Assembly (NCBI GenBank): GCA_905215755.1 | Contig: CAJMRE010000055.1 | Coordinates: 1 to 6,452, forward strand | Source: an uncultured bacterium | GTDB lineage: Bacteria; Actinomycetota; Coriobacteriia; Coriobacteriales; Coriobacteriaceae | Direction of reading: 5' to 3' | DNA length: 6,452 nucleotides | Shown: positions 1 through 6,446 of the stretch, piece after piece | Layout of the letters: every line of letters starts with the position of its first letter | Numbering within the stretch: the stretch's first letter is position 1 | Made by a program: the position numbers and the translations under genes | The notes under the pieces: model-generated | What the model was told of the DNA's origin: nothing | Database searches by the model: none | The model's input: the letters and a program-made list of their open reading frames with translations, nothing else

Positions 1-18
1 AATCTGCCTTTCAACTTC

Positions 19-47
19 GGCGGCATGACCAGAAGGTCAATGCCGCC
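19..47 (+). terminator. Strong hairpin, possible terminator of an upstream gene
   Basis: GGCGGCATGACC (19-30) pairs with GGTC-A-ATGCCGCC (35-47) across an AGAA loop, giving a 12-bp stem with one bulged A at 39. The downstream tail is only TCGTTT (48-53), so the U-tract is poor. It could end transcription from a gene left of the window, or it may simply be a structured intergenic hairpin. No gene end can be identified in positions 1-18. Confidence 0.35.
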
Positions 48-118
48 TCGTTTCAGGGCACCTTGCTCGCTTTGGCGGGTTTTCGCTGTCGGTGCCATAA
101 CATCGGCGTTTGCGTTGC

Positions 119-173
119 TGGCGAAAAGTAGTCGTTGGGGACGTTCTTAAACGACTATGACCCCTTTGCGCCA
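119..173. repeat. Nested inverted repeat upstream of the tgt promoter
   Basis: The inner arms TAGTCGTT (129-136) and AACGACTA (150-157) are perfect complements with a 13-base loop. The outer arms TGGCGAAA (119-126) and TTTGCGCCA (165-173) pair with one bulged G at 168. The element ends about 36 bases before the TATAAT box of tgt, so it would not be in the tgt transcript if that promoter is used. It could be an operator or part of the upstream gene's 3' end. There is no U-tract. Confidence 0.3.
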
Positions 174-209
174 GTTTCTGTCGAGTCGGTGCGGTTTGCT
201 GGTTGCCCG

Positions 210-215
210 TATAAT
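210..215 (+). promoter_or_regulatory. TATAAT -10 box, candidate tgt promoter
   Basis: A perfect TATAAT lies 37 bases before the tgt start codon. No good -35 hexamer exists at 16-18 bases upstream (the 17-spaced hexamer at 187-192 is CGGTGC), and there is no TGn extended -10. If it is used, transcription would start near 222 and give a short leader of about 30 bases. That leader contains the AAGGAG ribosome binding site at 238-243. Confidence 0.5.
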
Positions 216-252
216 GGTCTGCGTATGAACCGCAACCAAGGAGTTCCAGTTT

Positions 253-1392
<1,140 letters not shown>

Positions 1393-1604
1393 GAGCTGCG
1401 GACGCGCTTGCGAGGCGTGAGCAACGGTAAAGGCCAAGCGGCGATCGGTCGTCGCGTTCACTAACACCGTCTGCGCGACCGCTGACCGATAGCTTGCAAG
1501 CACTTGATGCATCGTGGGTACCATACCGAATAGTTGATGTTCGGGCGGGTGTTTGGCGCATGGCGTCGACCCCGCCCGTTTTCTTTTTCTCGATAGGAGT
1601 ACCC
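1393..1604 (+). other. tgt-LOG intergenic region, possible structured leader
   Basis: No gene is seen in this 212-base gap. An in-frame ATG at 1494 would extend the LOG-family protein by 37 residues, but the extra residues read through the terminator stem and T-tract and have no ribosome binding site, so I reject it. The stretch can fold in several ways: ATCGGTC (1444-1450) pairs with GACCGAT (1484-1490), and in competition GGTCG (1447-1451) pairs with CGACC (1476-1480). No recognised riboswitch or T-box consensus was found. No convincing promoter was seen; TTGATG at 1504-1509 lacks a good -10 partner. Confidence 0.35.
1542..1589 (+). terminator. Intrinsic terminator just before the LOG-family gene
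   Basis: The arms CGGGCGGG (1542-1549) and CCCGCCCG (1571-1578) form an 8-bp GC stem with a 21-base loop. The stem is followed directly by the T-rich tract TTTTCTTTTT-like run at 1579-1589. It can end tgt transcription. Unusually, the AGGAG ribosome binding site of the next gene begins at 1595, leaving no room for a promoter between terminator and gene. A small hairpin, CCGAA (1526-1530) with TTCGG (1540-1544), overlaps the left arm and would compete with it. Regulated read-through (attenuation) is therefore possible, but this is inference. Confidence 0.75.
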
Positions 1605-2363
1605 ATGATTAAGAATGAGAACGTCGAGGGCGAGCCCGCCTACGACGAGACGTACCGCCGCGGCCCCGTGGTCATGCGCGGCCCCATGATTCCTAAGGAC
1701 AACACCTACGCCAACCTGCTGGCGCCCGAGGAGTCGACCGACTGGCTGCATGCTGATCCGTGGCGCGTGCTGCGCATTCAGGCCGAGTTTGTCGACGGCT
1801 TTGGTGCGCTTGCCGAGCTCGGGCCCGCGGTGACCATCTTCGGCAGCGCCCGCACGCCCAAGACCGATCCACTCTACAAGGCGGCGCGTACCGTCGGCCG
1901 CAAAATCGCCCAGCGCGGCGTGGCGGTCATAACCGGTGGCGGCCCCGGCATCATGGAGGCGGCCAACAGGGGAGCGGCGAGCGTCAACGGCAAGTCAGTT
2001 GGCCTTGGCATTGAGTTGCCGCACGAGCATGGGCTCAATAAATACGTGAACCTCGGCATGGACTTCCGTTACTTCTTTGTGCGCAAGACCATGTTCGTTA
2101 AATACAGCTCGGGTGCTATCGTGTTTCCCGGCGGTTTTGGCACGCTCGACGAGATGTTCGAGGTGCTTACGCTGGTGCAGACGCACAAGGTCAAGCGCAT
2201 GCCGCTTGTGCTGGTGGGTACCGAGTACTGGCAGGGCCTATTCGACTGGCTTAACGGTCCGGTGATGGACACCGGTATGATCAGCCCGCTCGATCCCGAG
2301 CTCGTACACATCACCGACGACCTCAACGAAGCTGTCGACATTGTCCTGAGCGGGTTGATGTAG
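1605..2363 (+). CDS. LOG-family (TIGR00730) nucleotide 5'-monophosphate phosphoribohydrolase-like protein
   Basis: Rossmann-fold protein of the LOG (LONELY GUY) family, often misannotated as lysine decarboxylase. Characterised members cleave the N-glycosidic bond of nucleoside or cytokinin riboside 5'-monophosphates, releasing the base and ribose 5-phosphate. The exact substrate cannot be read here. The protein is 252 aa. Visible are VTIFGSARTP (76-85), the phosphate-binding loop GGGPGIMEAANRGA (111-124), RYFFVRKTMF (155-164) with the family Arg160-Lys161, and the signature PGGFGTLDE (175-183) with the conserved Glu183. The first 50 or so residues are a polar, poorly conserved-looking extension. 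The start at 1605 is chosen because AGGAG (1595-1599) precedes it by 5 bases and the Rossmann core follows. It lies downstream of tgt in the same direction but behind a terminator, so it is probably not simply co-transcribed. Confidence 0.9.
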   Translation: MIKNENVEGEPAYDETYRRGPVVMRGPMIPKDNTYANLLAPEESTDWLHADPWRVLRIQAEFVDGFGALAELGPAVTIFGSARTPKTDPLYKAARTVGRKIAQRGVAVITGGGPGIMEAANRGAASVNGKSVGLGIELPHEHGLNKYVNLGMDFRYFFVRKTMFVKYSSGAIVFPGGFGTLDEMFEVLTLVQTHKVKRMPLVLVGTEYWQGLFDWLNGPVMDTGMISPLDPELVHITDDLNEAVDIVLSGLM

Positions 2364-2396
2364 GGCGAGCGTGCCTGTTGTTGTAGTAATGAGAAC

Positions 2397-2428
2397 GGCA
2401 GATTGATGTTATTTAACATCAACCTGCC
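2397..2428. promoter_or_regulatory. Near-perfect palindrome, likely toxin-antitoxin operator
   Basis: GGCAG-A-TTGATGTTA (2397-2411) and TAACATCAA-C-CTGCC (2414-2428) are complementary over 14 of 15 positions around a central TT. The element lies between the LOG stop and the antitoxin, and covers the place where the -35 of the TATACT promoter should be. This fits autorepression by the ribbon-helix-helix antitoxin, the known mode of DinJ-YafQ and RelBE operons. No T-tract follows (ATCTAAAC), so it is a poor terminator for the LOG gene. Operator function is inferred. Confidence 0.6.
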
Positions 2429-2440
2429 ATCTAAACTGGG

Positions 2441-2446
2441 TATACT
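2441..2446 (+). promoter_or_regulatory. TATACT -10 box of the toxin-antitoxin operon
   Basis: TATACT matches the -10 consensus at five of six positions and lies 31 bases before the antitoxin ATG. The -35 region is weak: the best hexamer, TCAACC at 2419-2424, has 16-base spacing. It falls inside the palindrome, so repressor binding there would block RNA polymerase. The leader carries a strong ribosome binding site, GAGGAGG at 2464-2470. Confidence 0.55.
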
Positions 2447-2476
2447 GATGCAAAAGACGAGGCGAGGAGGTCGCGT

Positions 2477-2776
2477 ATGTCTACTGCAACGGTTAAGCCT
2501 ACGACGGTTCGCATCGAAGAGGGGCTCAAGGAACAGGCGACTGAGTTCTTGGACTCAGTTGGTTTGAGTCTCAATTCGTATCTCAACCTTGCTGTTCGGC
2601 AGCTGGTAAATCAGCGAAAGATTCCTTTTGAGATTGTAGGAAGGGCGGAAGTGCCCAACGAGGCGACGAGGCGTGCCATGGTAATCGCCGAAGCTCATGA
2701 GTTGGGGATTTTGCCGGACGATAGCCCGTCATTCAACGACGCTGATGAGCTTATATCGTTCCTCGATGAGGGCTAG
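2477..2776 (+). CDS. RelB/DinJ-family antitoxin
   Basis: Antitoxin of a type II toxin-antitoxin pair: it would bind and neutralise the downstream YafQ-type toxin and repress its own promoter as a dimer. It is 99 aa, typical for the family. The N-terminal segment TTVRIEEGLKEQATEFLDSV (9-28) followed by GLSLNSYLNLAVRQLV (29-44) has the ribbon-helix-helix pattern: a short beta strand with alternating T-V-R-I, then two helices. The C-terminal half (about 55-99) is acidic and fits the toxin-wrapping part of the family. GAGGAGG at 2464-2470, six bases before ATG, supports the start. It is separated from the toxin by two bases (stop 2774-2776, toxin ATG 2779), so the two are translationally linked, with the antitoxin first as usual. 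The exact split between the RelB and DinJ names is not resolvable by eye. Confidence 0.93.
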   Translation: MSTATVKPTTVRIEEGLKEQATEFLDSVGLSLNSYLNLAVRQLVNQRKIPFEIVGRAEVPNEATRRAMVIAEAHELGILPDDSPSFNDADELISFLDEG

Positions 2777-2778
2777 CG

Positions 2779-3087
2779 ATGTTTGAGATTAAAGTCGAGG
2801 CTCAGTTTAAGGTGGATTACAAACGGACGATGCGCATCCATCCGCAGCTAAAGAGCGAGTTTAAAGCGGCGGTTGCAGAGCTTGTGGCCCATGGGTCGCT
2901 TCCAGCGGAGTACGGCGCCCACGAGCTCTCAAACCCGGGCGGAAACTACAACGGCCACATCGATTTCCACCTATCCGATGGCTTGGTCGATGTGGTCGTT
3001 CTGTACTTGCCGCATAAGACTAATCCTGTGATCCGACTGGTCAGAATGGGCTCGCATCAAGAACTGTTCCAGGGCCCACTGAGCTAG
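2779..3087 (+). CDS. yafQ: YafQ-family mRNA interferase toxin
   Basis: Small RelE-superfold toxin (102 aa) expected to cleave mRNA in the ribosomal A site, arresting growth when free of antitoxin. The hallmark C-terminal stretch is IRLVRMGSHQELF (85-97), matching the E. coli YafQ segment around His87 and Phe91 (here His93 and Phe97). By hand alignment His48 matches E. coli His50, His64 matches His63, and Asp71 matches Asp67, while the following Trp68 is replaced by Val72. The loop between His64 and Asp71 is three residues longer than in E. coli, a subfamily trait or local divergence. GAGGG (2768-2772), inside the end of the antitoxin gene, serves as ribosome binding site. The gene ends 13 bases before a large palindrome and converges on the primase-helicase gene. 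Confidence 0.92.
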   Translation: MFEIKVEAQFKVDYKRTMRIHPQLKSEFKAAVAELVAHGSLPAEYGAHELSNPGGNYNGHIDFHLSDGLVDVVVLYLPHKTNPVIRLVRMGSHQELFQGPLS

Positions 3088-3100
3088 CCACTCGCTTTTA

Positions 3101-3168
3101 ACTTGCGGTGAAATAGGGACTGATTGGCGGCTGATACGCCAAAAAACAGTCCCTATTCCACCGCAAGT
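3101..3168. repeat. 68-base imperfect palindrome between convergent genes
   Basis: Two 22-base arms (3101-3122 and 3147-3168) are complementary at 21 positions; the single exception pairs 3111 A with 3158 C. Inside them is a second stem, TTGGCG (3124-3129) with CGCCAA (3137-3142), around the loop GCTGATA. In plus-strand RNA the exception is an A-C mismatch, but in minus-strand RNA it is a G-U pair, so the arms pair fully there. The last codons and TAG stop (3155-3153) of the primase-helicase lie in one arm. No T-tract follows in either direction, so this is not a textbook intrinsic terminator. It may still separate the two convergent transcripts, or be a copy of a dispersed repeat. Confidence 0.8.
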
Positions 3169-6137
3169 GGTGGGGATGTCCTGCCTGTTGACGTGGCATC
3201 TGGCTTTCCCTTGTGGTTGATTTCGTCTAAGAGCTCCGCTGCGATCTCGCTGTTTTTGAACCTGATGCCGCAGTCTTCTTTCTTGGGGAAAGCTAGTAGC
3301 GGGATCGTTCCGTACCAGATAGTTTCTTCGTCAATTATCGCTGCACACAAACGTCCTTCTGCTCTAATGGCATGCTCGACGTTCATTTCTGCCAAAGTCT
3401 CGCTTGCATCTTCGCGCGGAGTCGAGGCAATGAAAAACTCAAGAGCAATCCCTCGGGCAGTGGCACCTTTGATTGCATCGCCGAGCTTTGCGAGGCAGGC
3501 GGCGGATGCGTAGGGCGCGGCAATGAAGATGCTCTTGGCGGCGCCAACGATGTCTTCAACCAGAGTCTCTACGGCATTAGCCGGTTCTATGAGAATGTTT
3601 TGATCGGACTGCTCGCTGCCTCCGGTCACGTAGACTTCGTACCCGAGCTTGGCGTAGGTCTTGAGTCTCTTCTGGTACATGCGGGCGAGCATGGGTATAG
3701 ATAAATCAACGTAGTCGAATATCTCAACCCGTCGCTTGCCCTCGTGGCTTCTATGGAGCCTGCCCGCCTGCTGCGTGATGCTGCCGTCCCACGATATCGG
3801 CGTGGCAATGAGTAGAGTGTCAAGGTAGGACAGATCGAAGCCCTCGCCCAAAAGGCTTTCGGTGGCGACGATGATTCGATGTTCATGCTCGAAGCGGGGA
3901 AGACTGCTCAGTATCGTTTTTCTTTCTTTGGCGTCGATTTCCCCGGTCAGGAGAACGGGTTCGTGTCCTTGGTTTTTGAGCATCCCGAACAGCTCCTCGG
4001 CATGCTTTTTCCTTTTAGTCAGCACGAGCGGATGCCGGCCGTTTGACGCAGCTTCAATAGCGTCGTTGACAATCAATTCGTTTCTAGCTGCATGCGTGCA
4101 CAGCAGGTCGAGAATCTGATTGAAGTTTGCACCTGGCTCGTAGGCGGGTAGTCGAATTCCAGTAAAACGAGGCCGTACGATGCGCTGGATGCCCTGCTGA
4201 ATCGCTTGCGCTTTTGGATCGATAACATAACGGAGCGGGCCGCAGAGCATGGAGAGCGCCCGCGTAAGGCCGTCGGATCGTTCGGGCGTCGCAGAAAGGC
4301 CGTATACGTATTTGGCCGGGGCGGACTTGAGAATAAGCTCGAGCTGTGGTGCGGCGGCATGGTGGCATTCGTCGCAGATAATGAGGCCGTAATTACGAAC
4401 AAGGCCCTTAACTATCGGCTCTCCGGTTTGGCGGTCTTTGCCAGATAACGACTGGAATGAAGCGATGTCGACGAGGCCGCTTACGGCCATTTTGCCTCCT
4501 CCTATTTGTCCGATGACCGGAGGCTGCCTTTTGCTGATTCGTCCTTTTGGGGTTCGGACGGGCTCCCTGTTGTCCGTAATGTCGATAAATCGCTCGAGCT
4601 GGGATTTCCATTGGGTTATGAGTGCGGTTTTGGGAACGATGACGAGCGTTGGAAGACCAATGGATGCAATAAGATAAGCTCCGATGACTGTTTTACCGAA
4701 GCCTGTCGGCGCGGACATGATTCCGTCTTCGTATATGAGCATCTGATCAGCGGCGATTTGCTGCTCAGGGCGAAGGACTCCTTTAAATGCCATAACAATC
4801 GGATTACCCGATTTGCGCTCGTCTGAATAGTGGGCGGTAACGCCGGTCTCTTGAACTAGCTGCTCAAGTTGAGTTTTGCAGCCCCGGGGAATTGCAACAT
4901 GACCATCTCTCAGTTCGCTAAGGTCTATGAGTCGCGGTTTGCCGAATACTGATTGATGCATGGACTGCGCGCGATAGAATGCCGGATTGGCAAATGTCGC
5001 AAGTCCGCGGATTTCCATTTGAGCTGCTGGACTCAGAGACTTCTCGGGGATGTACAGCATATCGGCTTGAATAACGGGCAGCGATGAGGGAAAGTCCCGC
5101 GATGTGAGTGGTAGTCGCTTTCGTGGTCTTTGGGCATACCGTTTGCCCTTGTTTGCCACCGTAGTTGTTGCTGGTCCGTGCGGGTTGTTTCCAGGGGCCT
5201 CAATCAGATCTTGCACCGTCGAGCGCGGAATCAGCTGGACTTGTGATAGATAGAGCCATTGGTCGGGAAAGGGCTTGAATTGTTCGTCTACAAATACACT
5301 GTTTCCTTCACGTTGCGCCTTGCCTTGAAAGGGGAGTGCGATGAGGTTTCCGAAGCCCCCATCGGGAATAGTGGCCTGAGCGGGTAGCATTCGATCAAAG
5401 GCCTCGAACGTGATTGTCTTATTATGCGCCGCAGCTTCGGTTATGAGGCAACTTCCAAACTCTCGGGCAGCCTTTGCGCTGATTGGCTCGAGGAAGAAAA
5501 ACCAGATGTGGGCGCCGTTGCCGGACCTTGAGCGCTCAACGGCGGCGTTAATGCCCCGTCGTATTGCAACAAGCCGTACGGCATTTGTTGCCTCTTTCCA
5601 GTCCGCTTTGTCAAAATCGATGACGAGAACTTTCGTGTTGCAGTTCCTATCGAGAACATATTGCCCGAGGACATCGCGGAACCGGTCATCGTTTCCTTTA
5701 AAGTGAGCAATGATTGCGGCATCGCTTAATTCCGGGAAGACGCGATTGCTGCATTCTACGCATTTAACTCTTTGATGGGCTGCTTTGGGGCAAATTCCTG
5801 GCTCCCACTCATTAGCACAAGCAGGCGTATAGCCAATGCCCCCGTCCTTTCTGCGATATCCATGAGCGTAAACATCTTTGCGCCCGGTAAAGAGACTGCG
5901 AAAGAGCTCGAGTTTATCGCGTGCTGGGCTCGCGCTGGTGACGATGCCCTCGATTTGCGCTCGTTCATCGAACAAAGCGCCAGCTTCTTCCCACTCTTCT
6001 AGCGTTGCGTAGCGTACGTCTGAACCGTTGTTGCAAATGACGATTTGTCGGTGTTGGTCCGATATATGTGTGATCGTCTGATCGTATTTAAATTGTGCGG
6101 TCCCAAAGAGGGCGTATTGATGCATGGCGTTGCCCAT
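3153..6137 (-). CDS. TOTE-type primase / DECH helicase / PLD-like fusion protein
   Basis: Predicted nucleic-acid-processing conflict protein of 994 aa. Residues 1-70 are unassigned. The archaeo-eukaryotic primase (AEP) domain of the TOTE type spans about 70-310. It has a Cys cluster C107-x8-C116-x9-C126-x2-C129 (probable zinc site), metal-binding VLVIDFDKADW (170-180, Asp174/Asp176), SGNGAHIWFFF (205-215, His210), Asp248 and FGNLIALPFQGK (262-273). A basic linker (320-345) and a family-typical connector (346-450) follow. The superfamily II helicase has LRPEQQ (455-460), Walker A APTGFGKT (476-483), DECHHA (589-594), SATPER (615-620), VATESLLGEGFD (757-768) and QQAGRLHR (789-796). A PLD-like domain (about 851-971) follows, but its HKD motif is degenerate: R929-L-C931-x4-D936, then G943-T-I-P instead of GSxN. 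The last 20 residues are low complexity and end in a palindrome. AAGGA (6148-6152) precedes ATG by 10 bases. No clear promoter was seen. Confidence 0.92.
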   Translation of the reverse strand: MGNAMHQYALFGTAQFKYDQTITHISDQHRQIVICNNGSDVRYATLEEWEEAGALFDERAQIEGIVTSASPARDKLELFRSLFTGRKDVYAHGYRRKDGGIGYTPACANEWEPGICPKAAHQRVKCVECSNRVFPELSDAAIIAHFKGNDDRFRDVLGQYVLDRNCNTKVLVIDFDKADWKEATNAVRLVAIRRGINAAVERSRSGNGAHIWFFFLEPISAKAAREFGSCLITEAAAHNKTITFEAFDRMLPAQATIPDGGFGNLIALPFQGKAQREGNSVFVDEQFKPFPDQWLYLSQVQLIPRSTVQDLIEAPGNNPHGPATTTVANKGKRYAQRPRKRLPLTSRDFPSSLPVIQADMLYIPEKSLSPAAQMEIRGLATFANPAFYRAQSMHQSVFGKPRLIDLSELRDGHVAIPRGCKTQLEQLVQETGVTAHYSDERKSGNPIVMAFKGVLRPEQQIAADQMLIYEDGIMSAPTGFGKTVIGAYLIASIGLPTLVIVPKTALITQWKSQLERFIDITDNREPVRTPKGRISKRQPPVIGQIGGGKMAVSGLVDIASFQSLSGKDRQTGEPIVKGLVRNYGLIICDECHHAAAPQLELILKSAPAKYVYGLSATPERSDGLTRALSMLCGPLRYVIDPKAQAIQQGIQRIVRPRFTGIRLPAYEPGANFNQILDLLCTHAARNELIVNDAIEAASNGRHPLVLTKRKKHAEELFGMLKNQGHEPVLLTGEIDAKERKTILSSLPRFEHEHRIIVATESLLGEGFDLSYLDTLLIATPISWDGSITQQAGRLHRSHEGKRRVEIFDYVDLSIPMLARMYQKRLKTYAKLGYEVYVTGGSEQSDQNILIEPANAVETLVEDIVGAAKSIFIAAPYASAACLAKLGDAIKGATARGIALEFFIASTPREDASETLAEMNVEHAIRAEGRLCAAIIDEETIWYGTIPLLAFPKKEDCGIRFKNSEIAAELLDEINHKGKPDATSTGRTSPPLAVE

Positions 6138-6283
6138 TTGAATGCCGTCCTTGTATTGGAGTTGTTGAGACGAGGGTACGGCATTACGGCTTTTTGGGAT
6201 ATGTAATTTCGATTCAAGTTTGCTAATGGCAAGGGATTATTCTGCGAGCGGCTTTCGGTCGATGCCAAGGCGCGCGACGGCCC

Positions 6284-6312
6284 TTGATAATCAGGGTTTG
6301 CGGTCATATAGG
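6284..6312 (+). promoter_or_regulatory. Candidate sigma-70-type promoter pointing right
   Basis: TTGATA (6284-6289, five of six consensus) and TATAGG (6307-6312, four of six) are separated by exactly 17 bases. Transcription would begin near 6319 and run toward the terminator at 6421-6446. No plus-strand gene starts convincingly in between, so the product would be a short non-coding RNA or the leader of a gene right of the window. The match is from sequence alone. Confidence 0.4.
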
Positions 6313-6318
6313 TAGCCG

Positions 6319-6446
6319 GAGGCGTAAAGAGCGGACCTCATTCAGACCCGGTGGGCAAAAAATGGCAAATATGAGTACTGTTGCTCGGTTAGTCTCAGGT
6401 AGCGCGCAGAGATGTGGTGTAAGAGGCGGGGCATGCCCCGCCTCTT
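6319..6446 (+). ncRNA. Possible short RNA or regulatory leader
   Basis: About 130 bases bounded by the promoter-like pair at 6284-6312 and the perfect terminator hairpin at 6421-6446. No known riboswitch, T-box or tRNA pattern was recognised. An open frame starting at ATG 6362 (MANMSTVARL...) has no good ribosome binding site and runs straight through the terminator, so it is not called. If a gene starts on the plus strand just beyond 6452, this would be its terminated leader. The RNA is inferred only from its two boundaries. Confidence 0.2.
6421..6446 (+). terminator. Perfect 26-base palindromic terminator
   Basis: AAGAGGCGGGG (6421-6431) and CCCCGCCTCTT (6436-6446) form an 11-bp GC-rich stem closed by a CATG tetraloop. 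CTCTTT (6447-6452) follows up to the window edge, giving a pyrimidine- and T-rich tail for rightward transcription. To the left, the opposite strand has no T-run beyond the stem itself (ACACCAC), so rightward use is more likely. Because no plus-strand gene precedes it, it could end the candidate RNA above, act as an attenuator, or, less likely, end a leftward gene from beyond the edge. Confidence 0.7.

Noticed and set aside
1..150. Open frame from the window edge to TAA at 148-150 (NLPFNFGGM...)
   Set aside because: It crosses a strong hairpin, its residues (RRSMPPRFRAPCSLWR) do not look like a folded protein or known gene end, and another frame is almost as open. A true gene tail cannot be shown.
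1511..1530. T-box-like GTGGGTACCATAC segment in the tgt-LOG gap
   Set aside because: It lacks the GGTGGNACCGCG core, and the downstream gene is not an aminoacyl-tRNA or amino acid gene. GGTACC here is just a short palindrome.
1494..1604. Upstream in-frame start that would extend the LOG-family protein by 37 residues
   Set aside because: The extension reads through the terminator stem and its T-tract (giving VFFFS), has no ribosome binding site, and a good AGGAG site precedes the ATG at 1605.
3124..3513. Plus-strand open frame downstream of the toxin
   Set aside because: It starts within the palindrome, lies opposite the PLD-domain coding region, and has no ribosome binding site. It is an antisense shadow.
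5999..6307. 102-codon minus-strand frame (MTANPDYQGP...) overlapping the primase-helicase start
   Set aside because: It is out of frame with the primase-helicase, overlaps its first 139 bases, lacks a ribosome binding site that I can see, and has no recognisable domain.
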